Part shown: positions 1 through 9,784 of the stretch, one piece after another
How positions within the stretch are numbered: the first letter of the stretch is position 1
Layout: each line of letters opens with the position of its first letter
Source of the DNA: an uncultured Bacteroidota bacterium
Lineage (GTDB): Bacteria; Bacteroidota; Bacteroidia; Chitinophagales; Chitinophagaceae
Length of the DNA stretch: 64,000 nucleotides
Assembly (NCBI GenBank): GCA_903824665.1
Contig: CAIJXT010000016.1
Span: forward strand, 1 to 64,000
Direction: 5' to 3'
Notes under the pieces: generated by a model
Told to the model about the DNA's origin: nothing
The model's database searches: none
The model's input: only the letters and a program-made list of their open reading frames with translations
Program-made: the position numbers and the translations under genes

Positions 1-1640
1 GCCGTAGCTGATGGTGTCGCAGTTGGGTTCTCTGTAGTAGAGCCGGCAAGTGATGATCCTGTCCATACATAGGTATTTGCTCCACCCGATGGGTTGGCTG
101 TCAGATTCACTGTACCTCCATTACATATAGGGCTGCTGTTAGTTGGAGCAGCTACCGGTGTACTGTTTACGGTTACCGATGTTGTGTATACTGTAGATGG
201 TGCACAACCCGCGTCTGTAGTACCATCGCTCACGGTAAGTGAGTATACTGTTGTAGATGTTGGTGTTGCTGTTGGGTTCTCTGTAGTTGAACCGGTCAAT
301 GATGAACCAGTCCATACATATGTGTTAGCGCCTCCAGATGGATTAGCCGACAGCGTTACCGTACCACCAACGCAGATGTAACCGTTGTTGGTTGGCGCAG
401 CTACCGGTGTAGAACGTACTGTTACAGATGTTGTGTAGATTGTAGATGGTGCACAACCTGGCTGGCTTGAACCATCGCTCACTGTAAGTGAGTATACTGA
501 TGTAGCTGTTGGTGTTGCTGTTGGGTTCTCAGTAGTTGATCCTGTCAGTGATGATCCTGTCCATACATATGTATTAGCTCCACCCGATGGGTTGGCTGTC
601 AGATTCACTGTACCACCATTACATATTGGGCCACTGTTGGTTGGTGCAGCTACCGGAGTGCTGTTTACAGTTACCGATGTTGTGTATACTGTTGATGGTG
701 CACAACCTGCATCTGTAGTACCGTCGCTCACTGTCAGTGAGTATACTGTTGTAGATGTTGGTGTAGCCGTTGGGTTCTCTGTAGTTGATCCGGTCAATGA
801 TGAACCTGTCCACACATAAGTACTTGCGCCACCTGATGGATTAGCTGAAAGCGACACTGTACCACCAACACAGATGTAACCGTTGTTGGTTGGCGCAGCT
901 ACAGGTGTAGAACGTACTGTTACCGATGTTGTGTACACCGTAGATGGTGCACAACCTGGCTGAGAAGAACCATCGCTCACTGTAAGTGAGTAAACTGAAG
1001 TAGCTGATGGTGTTGCGGTTGGGTTCTCAGTAGTTGAACCTGTCAGTGAAGATCCTGTCCATACATAGGTATCAGCTCCGCCCGACGGGTTGGCTGACAA
1101 ATTCACTGTACCACCATTACATATCGGGCCGCTGTTGGTTGGTGCGGCTACCGGGGTGCTGTTTACTGTTACTGATGTTGTGTATACTGTTGTTGGTGCA
1201 CAACCCGCGTCTGTAGTACCATCACTCACTGTCAGTGAGTATACAGTTGTAGATGTTGGTGTTGCTGTTGGATTCTCTGTAGTTGAACCAGTTAACGATG
1301 AGCCTGTCCATACATATGTGTTAGCGCCTCCAGATGGATTAGCAGACAGCGTTACCGTACCACCAACACAGATGTAACCGTTGTTGGTTGGCGCAGCTAC
1401 CGGTGTAGCGCGTACCGTTACAGATGTAGTATACACCGTTGATGGAGCACAACCTGTGCCTACACTGCTTACATTCAGCGAGTATACGCCCGAAGCAGTA
1501 GGTGCAATCGTTGGGTTCTGCAAAGAAGAGGTGAATCCTGATGGACCTGCCCATGACCAGGCGGTTGCAGCCGTTGAGTTCGAACTAAGTGTCAAAGATC
1601 CGCCTTCACATATTGGGCCGTTATTGGTAGCCCCTGATGA
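1..1640 (-). repeat. 249-bp tandem repeat arranged in 498-bp dimers
   Basis: Inside the giant gene the DNA repeats with a 249-bp monomer (83 codons) in two alternating types. One encodes ICNGGTVNLTANPSGG, the other ICVGGTVTLSANPSGG, and both continue with TYVWTGSSLTGSTTENPTAT. The same type recurs exactly 498 bp apart (for example around 94, 592 and 1090). At least five full monomers are visible. The copy near 1381-1640 has diverged, so the array is youngest towards the left edge. Confidence 0.9.
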
Positions 1641-4600
1641 TGTTGGAACCGGATTAATTGTTACAGTTACGCTGCCCTGTTGTCCCCAGCATCCTGCTGC
1701 TGAAAGCGCCCTGAAATAATAAGTTCCTGAAGAAGTTACTGTTTGCGAAGAAGTAGCTACCGCAGTTGAAGTACCATTCGAAGCCGTACCCTGATAGTAC
1801 ATTGTACCATCACTTCCGTTGCTTGCAGTAATCAATGCGCTTCCGCAGTAAATGCCGCTCGTACTCACTGTAGTAAATGCTGGCAGCGGATTAACATTTA
1901 CTGTACCTGTATTAGTACGCGTGCATCCTGAAGCTGGCAATGTAACCGTTGCTGTATAAACTGTGGTGGCAGATGGCGATGCGTATACTGTTGCAAGATC
2001 TGTGCCCGTGTAAGCCGTCGTAAGCCCGGCGTTGGTAAACAATCCTGTGGTTGGAGACCACGTAAATGTTTGAGGCAGCAAATAATTAATAGTAATGCTC
2101 CATGATGTCAGTGTACCAGGGTCAACAGACACTGCATCGTTCAAAACAAGTACCCAGTTACCGTTAGGAACACTGTACAAAGAAGCGAAGTCTGCTACAT
2201 TCGAAATATTACCCGTAGCTCCTACGCCAATTGCAGCATTGGGAGCAAAAGTGCCAATATAAGGTGGAGTACCCAATGCAAGTGAACTGACACCGGAAGA
2301 ACTAACTGTTGTCCCGGACAGATCATCACCGCTTCCACCATGTTGGTTAAACAGGTTCAGAACATTATTGTTTGGCGCCTTCAACCCTATAATCATGTCT
2401 CCTATCCATGCGTGCGTCATATTCATCGTCACAGAAGCGCCTGTAATGGTTGCGCCGGCTGGTATACCAGAAATCGACAAAGTAGATGTTACCCCAGTTG
2501 CAACACCATCCGGTACCGCAATGCTTATAGAACCGGTTGACGCTGACGTACTAGTTGCAACAGCTGTTGCACTGGCGGTAAGTGAGTTGCTTCCTCCTGC
2601 GCAGAACGTGACACTCGATGGTGTTACAGAAACCGGCAATGGTGACAAATTAACTGTTTGAACAACAGTCGCATTTGTACAGCCATTTCCTAAAGTATAG
2701 CCAATTGTGGTCACACCGGTTGTCAGTCCTGAGAACACTCCTGTAGAAGCACCTATAGTGCCCACTGCCGGTGCGCTGCTGCTCCAAGTTCCTCCCGGCG
2801 TTACACCAGTCAATGTAGATGTAACACCCACACAAGCTGCCGAAACGCCTGTTATACCAGGTGTCTGATTCACCGACATGACCATTGATGCAGGTGTACC
2901 GCAACCGTTCGAATAGTTTATTGTTGTAGTTCCGGTACCTATACCAGTAACAATACCGGTTGCAGCGCCAACGGTTGCAACAGATGTATTAGAACTTGTC
3001 CACGAGCCTACGCCACCTGGATTAGTGAGTGTTGTATTTGCTCCGGTACAAACAGATGTAGCACCGGCTATTCCTGCCGGAGAACCGTTCACAACAAATG
3101 TAGCTGTCGTTGAACAACCACTGGCGGTATAGCTGATCGTTGTTGTACCTGCCGTAGAACCGGCTGTAACCACACCCCCTGCAGATACAGCAGCAACTGA
3201 AGGTACACTGCTGCTCCAGGTACCACTTGAAGTTGTACTGGCAAGTGTGCTGCTTGCAGTGATACACGCACTCAATGTTCCTGTAATCGGATTTGGAACT
3301 GGATTTACGGTAACGTTAGCCGTGTTGGTACGGGCGCATCCTGTTGAACTCAATGTTGCAGTAGCAGTATAAACCTGCGATGAAGCAGGTGATGCAAATA
3401 CCTGAGCCTGATTGCCACCTGTATAAGCGGTGGTCATACCAATTTCGTTATACAGTCCGGTCAATGGAGCCCACGTATAAGTTTGAGGTACGGAATAGTT
3501 GATTGTTATACTCCATGATGTAAGTGTTCCAGCATCAGCACCAAATACGTCGTTCATCACTAACGTCCAGGTACCATTTGGCGTTCCGTACAAACTCGAA
3601 AATGCTGTTACGTTGGACAGCAACCCTGTTGCGCCTACCCCGGAAGTTGCTGTAGGTGCAAACGTTCCGGTAAATGGTGCAGCTCCTGAAGTAAAAGGTG
3701 TTACTCCGGTTGAACTGACTGTTGTATTTGTGAAATTCAAAGCACTTGAGCCTCCATGCTGGTTAAAAAGATTCAGAATATTACCATTAGGAGCTTGGAG
3801 GTTAAAGATCATGTCAGCGTCCCAAGTATGCGTCATGTTGAAAGTAACTGACATAGAACTGATAACCGCTCCCGTAGGAATACCAGATATTGCCAGCCCA
3901 TGAGTTATGCCTGAAGCAATTCCATCCGGAACTGCTACACTGATTGCACCTGACGATGCAGAAGTATTAGCAGTAACCGGCGTTGTAGAAACCGAAAATG
4001 AAGCTACACTACCTGCGCATATCGTTGCAGAGGAAGATGGTGTTATTGTTAAAACAGATGGTCCGGCATTCACAGTTTGCACCCGACCCACTGCTGCGCC
4101 ACAACCAGTTGAATAAGAAATATTGGTTGTACCAGTTGCTATTCCACCTACTTCACCTGTGCTGCTGTTTACCGTTGCAACACCCGTGTTTGAGCTGGTC
4201 CAGGTTCCGCCTGTTGCTGTGTTGGTCAACGCTGTTATTGCGCCAACACAGGCAGAAGATGTTCCGGATATGGCAGATGGAACACCATTTACTGTTTGCA
4301 CCCTGGTAGCAGCCACGCCGCAGCCTGTTGCATAGCTGATAGTTGTTGTACCCTGTGTAAGACCAGACACAAAACCTGTGGAACTGTTAATGGTTGCTAC
4401 TGCTGTATTAGTGCTCGTCCAGACACCACCAGATGTACCATTGGTTAATGTGGTATTGGCACCAGCGCATATCGCAGCTGTTCCTGATATCGCACCCGGA
4501 CCACCATTAACCGTTACTGTCATCGTTGCCGACGGGCAGCCATTACCCAGGTTGTAACCTATCGTGGTTGTGCCCGCAGTCAAGGCGGAAAAACTACCGG

Positions 4601-7600
4601 ATGATGCGTCTATAGTACCCACAGATATGTTACTGCTTGTCCAGGTTCCACCTGATGCAGTATTGGAGTAAACTGTTGATGCCAATGCGCATACTACACT
4701 GCTGCCGGTTATTGCCGACGGTGAGTTATTTACTGTAACCAATGTGCTCGCAGGGGTGCCACAACCGTTTGAATATCCGATCGATACCGTTCCGTCATTT
4801 ACACCTGTCACAATACCGGTACTGGCTACAGTTGCAATACCTGCGTCGCCTGTACTCCAGGTTCCTGCGCCACCCGCATTAAATAGTGTTGTTGTAGTTC
4901 CTTCACAAACTGTAGGTGTACCGGTGATTATGCCGGGAGAACCGTTTACTGCAAAGGTTGCTATTGCCGGACAGCCCAGCACGATATAACTGATATTTGT
5001 TGTTCCAGCTACTGCTCCTGCCGTTACTACACCGGCCGAATTCACCGTTGCAATCGAAGGACTACTGCTGCTCCATGTTCCACCTATTGGAGAACTTGAC
5101 AGCGAACTCGATACAGTGATACATGCACTCAGTGTACCAGTTATCGGATCCGGAGATGCATTCACAGCCAGAGTTGACGTAGTGCGGCAACCGGTTGTTC
5201 CCAAAGTAAAAGAAATTGTTGATGTACCCGGATTGATCCCGGTTGCAACGCCCGTAGTTGTATTTATTGTTGCTACGCTGGTGTTGCTACTTGCCCATGT
5301 TCCAGAACCCGTAGCGTTAGTAAGTGACGTATTAATTGCTTCACAAACGGACAAACTACCCAGTATTGACGAAGGCAACGGATTTACCGTAACGGGCGTT
5401 GTTCTCGTACATCCGTTAGATGTCAGTGTGAATGTAATCATAGCGGTACCGGCACTATTGCCTGAAACCACACCAGATCCCAGAACAACACTTGCATTTG
5501 ACACACTACCACTCACCCAAGTACCCGCTCCCGACGGATTGGAAAGAGCTGTTGTAGCACCTACACAGACACTGGTTGTACCGGTTATTGCAGAGGGTTC
5601 CGTTACCGTGATTGTTTTAAACACTGCACAACCGGTATTGGTTATCCTATAAGTTATGGAGGCTGTACCAGCGGATATACCCGTGATAATGCCAGTTGAA
5701 GAATTCACAGTTGCTACAGCCGTATTTCCACTGGTCCATGTTCCACCTGATTTGGTATTGGCATAGGTTGTTGTTCCGGCCACACACATTGTTGTCGCGC
5801 CAGTAATTGCGGGAGTGTTGCAACTGATATTTACATAATAATCTTCTGTCTCTCCAAAACTATAAACGGTACATGCATCTGTTCCTGCTAAAGTTGTCGA
5901 GAAACGAACCCTTGTCCGCATCCTTGTCAAACCAGGTAGCGCAGTAGCCGGTACCGCCACTGTAGCAGAACCGGTGAATCCACCAACTCCTGTACCAACA
6001 AAAGTAAACTCACTTGCATCAAATGTTCCACTGTGATTATAGTCGATCCATACAGCACAATTTTCAGTAAAACTGCTTGCCTGTGTGGTCATCGATATAG
6101 AATAAGAATTTCCCTGAGCAACAGAAGCTGACGGAGTAGTGTACAATGTCAGGTTGGCACAGGTAAGGTTATTGTTGTCGATACCGGCAAACACAACACG
6201 ATCCAGTCTGTCACCATCTGTACAATCTGACGCAGGTGCGCAATAAGAAGTTGCACAGGATGCATAAGAACTGACGGTCACTACCCGCGTAGAGGGTGTA
6301 CCACATCCCGATGAATAAGTAATTGTTGCTGTACCACTATTGATACCGGATACTACACCGCCTGCACTAACCTGAGCAATACCATCGTCACTGCTGCTCC
6401 AGGTACCACCGGCGGGCGTGCTCGCCAGCGTTGTAGTAGCACCCTGGCACAGCGTAGCAGTTCCGGTAATGGCACCAGAAGATGAATTTACTGTTACAAC
6501 TATAGATGCGCTGGGTGCACAGCCGTTATTGTAAAAAATGGTAGCCGTTCCCACGGCCAAACCAGATACGACACCGGTGGTCATACCCACTGACGCGATA
6601 CCCAATGCGCTGCTGGCCCATGTACCACCTGTACTCGTGTTACTCAAAGTAGTTGTTCCGCTGAAACAAGCCAGCGTACTTCCTGTGATTGCTGCGGGTA
6701 CCGCATTAACACTAATGTCTTTTGTTGCAGTGCCACATCCATTAACATAACTGATTGTGGTTGTGCCCTGTGATATTCCTCCTATCAGCCCTGATGTACT
6801 ATTTGCCGTAGCTACTGACGTATTCGTACTACTCCATGTTCCACCAGCAGCAGTGTTGGCAAGCGTAATAGAACTGCCTGCACAAACCGAACCAGCGCCT
6901 GTTATGCTGGCAGGTACGGTCTGAACACTTACAGTCAGAACAGCGTTCACACAACCGTTGCTGAGTGTATAGCCAATATTGGTTGTACCGACTGCCAGCG
7001 GGGTAAAAATCCCTGACGACGAACCGATTGTGCCAACACCGGTATTGGTGCTGCTCCATATACCACCCGGTACACCGTTACTGTATGTAGCATTACTACC
7101 AAGGCAAGCAACAGCGGCACCGGTGATTGAAGTCGGAGTCTGATTCACGGTCACTACGATGCTGGCAGGTGTGCCACATCCATTAGAATAGTTGATTGTT
7201 GATGTACCCGGAGAAGCGCCCGTGATTATACCCGTTGTAGCACCCGCTATCGCAACACTTGTATTACTACTGGTCCAGTTACCTACTCCACCTGCATTGG
7301 TCAGTGTGGTAGTTGTTCCTGTACAGAACACTGTTGTACCCAATATAGAAGGATCAGGAGAACCGTTAACAACAAACACCGCCACAGCCGGACATCCAGC
7401 CACAGAATAACTGATAGTTGCAGTTCCTGCGCTACTTCCTGCCGTTACCAAGCCTGCACCATCTACAGAAGCCACCGATGGCGCACTGCTGGTCCAAACG
7501 CCACTTGGAGTGGCATTGCCCAACAAACTTGTTGCAGTTATGCACGCATTTAAGGTTCCCGTAATGGGTGCCGGTGAAGGATTTACCGTTACGATTGCGG

Positions 7601-9185
7601 TTCTGCTGCAACCAGTTGCGTTCAATACAAAGGTAATTGTGGCCGTACCAGCCGCAACACCGGTTACCACACCACTGCTCGTTCCTATAGCTGCTATGGT
7701 CGCATTGCTCGAACTCCAGGTACCTGCTCCCGATGCATTGGTTAATGTTGTTGTTAGCAAAGGACAAACCGACAAGGTGCCACCTATGGCTGCTGGCAAT
7801 CCGTTAACTGATACGGTAGTAACAGCGGTACAACCTGTTGATGTAAGTGTAAATGTGATATTTGAAGTGCCTGCACCGACCCCCATTACAACACCCGTGG
7901 AGGAGTTAACTGTGGCAGCTGCAGTATTACTACTTGCCCACGTACCTGCGCCAGATGCATTTGTTAATGACAACGTAGTTCCCTGACAGAATACACCGGT
8001 ATTTCCTCCGATTGGTAAAGGTGATGTATTGTAAGTGACAACCGCACTGCCCTGAGTACCCCAGCAGCCTGCCGAGGTCCGCGCCCTGAAATAAAATGTA
8101 CCTGCTGTACTCACTGACTGACTCGAAGACGGTGTTGTTGTAGCTGTACCGCCGGAAGTAGTGCCCTGATAATATATTGTACCACCCGATCCGCCAGACG
8201 CTGTCAGCAGTGCATTATTCCCGGTGCAATACGCCCCACCACCCGAAACAGAAACCGCCGATGGCAGTGCATTGACTGTAGCCACAACAGATGTCGAAAC
8301 GTTACACAACGATGTGTATTGAATTGTTGTTGTGCCTGCTGCCAGTGCTGTTAGCACGCCTGCAGATGAAACCGTTGCAACCGCTCCGTTTGAGCTAATC
8401 CATGTACCTCCCTGTGATGTGTTTGTAAATGCAAGAGTAGACCCCACACAGACAGGCGCGTTCCCAGATATAGCAGGCGGCGGGCACCATGTAAGTAGCG
8501 TGTTTGTGGCCACTGAAGTAGCAATAGTTGTTGTAAACGCAGTACTTGATGTTGTTGCCGCAACCGAAGTTATCGTTCGATAGTCAGTAGTCGAATTCGC
8601 AATTCCTATAGTTGACGAGCCGGAAGCATAAGTAGAAGCGCCATAGCAATACTGGAGAATATTGGACGTCTCATACAACTTAACCTGAAATATCCCTCTA
8701 CCCGTTCCTGTCGCAGTGCTCCATCTGTTTGCAGCCAATGCGTTATTCCCCCATTGGAAAGTAAACACCCTGTTGGGTGCAGTACCGCTTGTTTGATAGT
8801 AAACCCCGGTTGACCCCGAACCTGAAAGATCATCAAAACGTGCCATCAAAAACCCTGCACCCTGAATGTTTGCAGTAGAGTTTGTCCATACATTAGCGGT
8901 TGCGCCATTCAACGAAATCCAGCCATTAGAACAGGCCGAAAGCGATGTATACGTTGTTCCGCAATATGTGAAACTGAATCCGATTGGAATACTTGTCAAT
9001 GTTGCGTCATCAACACTAATCGTTGTGTTATTAACAGTCCCGGATCCACCCGCAATGGTCGCAAACGTAGCACTGCCCGGCAAAAAATCGTAAGTCGCTG
9101 CCGTCTGACTTTTGGATTGCATTACAATTCCAAATACCATTACTAGCATCATTCCAACCCGGGATAAAAGAAACTTACTACTCAT
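1..9185 (-). CDS. Giant secreted multidomain Ig-like/PKD-like repeat adhesin (partial, C-terminus outside window)
   Basis: An ATG at 9185 opens a frame that is still open at base 1, giving 3,061 visible codons; the C-terminus is missing. The N-terminus is a signal peptide (hydrophobic stretch about residues 9-22, ending near SKSQ), followed by a beta-rich domain to about residue 235 with the phrase YCGTTYTSLSACSNGWISLN. Then come many ~75-residue bacterial Ig-like (Big_2) units of the type GGTWSSSN..VATV...G.ISY. A GEVED domain lies at about residues 980-1120 (CAVWIDYNHSGTFD, GETEDYYVNI), and two proprotein-convertase P-domains at about 1770-1900 and 2245-2375 (IIGLKAPN, LFNQHGGSG, GTLTSWSITI). 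From about 2515 on, near-identical 83-residue modules run off the edge. Proteins of this build in Bacteroidota are exported by T9SS and act in adhesion or gliding; that role is inferred. A T9SS or gliding-associated C-terminal domain would be expected beyond the window. Confidence 0.9.
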   Translation of the reverse strand, partial: MSSKFLLSRVGMMLVMVFGIVMQSKSQTAATYDFLPGSATFATIAGGSGTVNNTTISVDDATLTSIPIGFSFTYCGTTYTSLSACSNGWISLNGATANVWTNSTANIQGAGFLMARFDDLSGSGSTGVYYQTSGTAPNRVFTFQWGNNALAANRWSTATGTGRGIFQVKLYETSNILQYCYGASTYASGSSTIGIANSTTDYRTITSVAATTSSTAFTTTIATSVATNTLLTWCPPPAISGNAPVCVGSTLAFTNTSQGGTWISSNGAVATVSSAGVLTALAAGTTTIQYTSLCNVSTSVVATVNALPSAVSVSGGGAYCTGNNALLTASGGSGGTIYYQGTTSGGTATTTPSSSQSVSTAGTFYFRARTSAGCWGTQGSAVVTYNTSPLPIGGNTGVFCQGTTLSLTNASGAGTWASSNTAAATVNSSTGVVMGVGAGTSNITFTLTSTGCTAVTTVSVNGLPAAIGGTLSVCPLLTTTLTNASGAGTWSSSNATIAAIGTSSGVVTGVAAGTATITFVLNATGCSRTAIVTVNPSPAPITGTLNACITATSLLGNATPSGVWTSSAPSVASVDGAGLVTAGSSAGTATISYSVAGCPAVAVFVVNGSPDPSILGTTVFCTGTTTTLTNAGGVGNWTSSNTSVAIAGATTGIITGASPGTSTINYSNGCGTPASIVVTVNQTPTSITGAAVACLGSNATYSNGVPGGIWSSTNTGVGTIGSSSGIFTPLAVGTTNIGYTLSNGCVNAVLTVSVQTVPASITGAGSVCAGSSITLANTAAGGTWSSTNTSVATANSTSGLIGGISQGTTTISYVNGCGTATKDISVNAVPAAITGSTLACFSGTTTLSNTSTGGTWASSALGIASVGMTTGVVSGLAVGTATIFYNNGCAPSASIVVTVNSSSGAITGTATLCQGATTTLASTPAGGTWSSSDDGIAQVSAGGVVSGINSGTATITYSSGCGTPSTRVVTVSSYASCATSYCAPASDCTDGDRLDRVVFAGIDNNNLTCANLTLYTTPSASVAQGNSYSISMTTQASSFTENCAVWIDYNHSGTFDASEFTFVGTGVGGFTGSATVAVPATALPGLTRMRTRVRFSTTLAGTDACTVYSFGETEDYYVNISCNTPAITGATTMCVAGTTTYANTKSGGTWTSGNTAVATVNSSTGIITGISAGTASITYRITNTGCAVFKTITVTEPSAITGTTSVCVGATTALSNPSGAGTWVSGSVSNASVVLGSGVVSGNSAGTAMITFTLTSNGCTRTTPVTVNPLPSSILGSLSVCEAINTSLTNATGSGTWASSNTSVATINTTTGVATGINPGTSTISFTLGTTGCRTTSTLAVNASPDPITGTLSACITVSSSLSSSPIGGTWSSSSPSIATVNSAGVVTAGAVAGTTNISYIVLGCPAIATFAVNGSPGIITGTPTVCEGTTTTLFNAGGAGTWSTGDAGIATVASTGIVTGVNDGTVSIGYSNGCGTPASTLVTVNNSPSAITGSSVVCALASTVYSNTASGGTWTSSNISVGTIDASSGSFSALTAGTTTIGYNLGNGCPSATMTVTVNGGPGAISGTAAICAGANTTLTNGTSGGVWTSTNTAVATINSSTGFVSGLTQGTTTISYATGCGVAATRVQTVNGVPSAISGTSSACVGAITALTNTATGGTWTSSNTGVATVNSSTGEVGGIATGTTNISYSTGCGAAVGRVQTVNAGPSVLTITPSSSATICAGSVASFSVSTTPVTANTSASSGAISVAVPDGIASGITHGLAISGIPTGAVISSMSVTFNMTHTWDADMIFNLQAPNGNILNLFNQHGGSSALNFTNTTVSSTGVTPFTSGAAPFTGTFAPTATSGVGATGLLSNVTAFSSLYGTPNGTWTLVMNDVFGADAGTLTSWSITINYSVPQTYTWAPLTGLYNEIGMTTAYTGGNQAQVFASPASSQVYTATATLSSTGCARTNTANVTVNPVPNPITGTLSACITASSTLASTTSSGTWSSSVPSVAAVSAGGVVTAGSTAGTTTISYTASGCSTTATFVVNGSPAGIAGATSVCTGANTTLTNPGGVGSWTSSNTSVATVGAATGIVTGIGTGTTTINYSNGCGTPASMVMSVNQTPGITGVSAACVGVTSTLTGVTPGGTWSSSAPAVGTIGASTGVFSGLTTGVTTIGYTLGNGCTNATVVQTVNLSPLPVSVTPSSVTFCAGGSNSLTASATAVATSTSASTGSISIAVPDGVATGVTSTLSISGIPAGATITGASVTMNMTHAWIGDMIIGLKAPNNNVLNLFNQHGGSGDDLSGTTVSSSGVSSLALGTPPYIGTFAPNAAIGVGATGNISNVADFASLYSVPNGNWVLVLNDAVSVDPGTLTSWSITINYLLPQTFTWSPTTGLFTNAGLTTAYTGTDLATVYASPSATTVYTATVTLPASGCTRTNTGTVNVNPLPAFTTVSTSGIYCGSALITASNGSDGTMYYQGTASNGTSTAVATSSQTVTSSGTYYFRALSAAGCWGQQGSVTVTINPVPTSSGATNNGPICEGGSLTLSSNSTAATAWSWAGPSGFTSSLQNPTIAPTASGVYSLNVSSVGTGCAPSTVYTTSVTVRATPVAAPTNNGYICVGGTVTLSANPSGGANTYVWTGSSLTGSTTENPTATPTSTTVYSLTVSDGTTDAGCAPTTVYTTSVTVNSTPVAAPTNSGPICNGGTVNLSANPSGGADTYVWTGSSLTGSTTENPTATPSATSVYSLTVSDGSSQPGCAPSTVYTTSVTVRSTPVAAPTNNGYICVGGTVSLSANPSGGASTYVWTGSSLTGSTTENPTATPTSTTVYSLTVSDGTTDAGCAPSTVYTTSVTVNSTPVAAPTNSGPICNGGTVNLTANPSGGANTYVWTGSSLTGSTTENPTATPTATSVYSLTVSDGSSQPGCAPSTIYTTSVTVRSTPVAAPTNNGYICVGGTVTLSANPSGGANTYVWTGSSLTGSTTENPTATPTSTTVYSLTVSDGTTDAGCAPSTVYTTSVTVNSTPVAAPTNSSPICNGGTVNLTANPSGGANTYVWTGSSLAGSTTENPTATPSAT

Positions 9186-9784
9186 AATTCTTACAATTAA
9201 AAAGGTACACAACTTGTTAAGGGAATTATAAAAATAACAAACAGATCCTACAAGTCAACAAAACATAGAAATTTTTTGAATTGTTATATTGTCTTTATAA
9301 ATTCGTTATAAAATTGTTAACTGCGAATTTTACTTGGTACATCTTTGAGATTCGTATGTCAATACAAAACGCAAGCATTACACCGAATTTCGAAATTAGA
9401 ATGAAAAAGACTGAATTTCAGGGCAATAAGAGCTCATGCTCCAAATAATAATTGCCGATTGGTTCGCAAATCATTTTCCAAAAAACTAAAGTCAACGGAT
9501 TGTAAAATTTCGCCGAAACCACATTTCACAGCCTACATTTCGCAATTTATTCTCTATGTTTCAAACATCAATAAAAACCCACTAAACACAAAAAATAGGC
9601 TACAACATCTTATATTCAACAAAACCAAACATTGCATGTTTGTCCGGGTTCGCACTAAATAAATCCTGCTTAAACCTCAAAAACAAGTGCTTTTTTAACA
9701 GATGCTTTAGCGATTTGTTTTTGTTTATTACATTGCCCACTCAACGGTATCTGCATTGCTTATAAAGTACCGAATAATTGAAAC
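9186..9784. other. AT-rich intergenic region between divergent genes
   Basis: About 600 bp separating the starts of the giant adhesin gene and the M1 aminopeptidase. It is strongly AT-rich with runs of A and T. It must hold both promoters, but I could not find a convincing TTTG-N19-TAnnTTTG pair for either gene. A short open frame at 9459-9662 has basic, low-complexity content and no recognisable features, so I do not call it. Confidence 0.6.

Noticed and set aside
94..9093. A series of plus-strand open frames with Val/Pro/Thr-rich products across the giant gene
   Set aside because: They all lie in the same phase opposite the continuous minus-strand gene and reflect its biased codon use; their shared phase in fact supports that the minus frame is unbroken.
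9459..9662. 67-codon frame in the gap before the aminopeptidase
   Set aside because: Basic, low-complexity product in AT-rich spacer DNA, with no family resemblance or expression signal.
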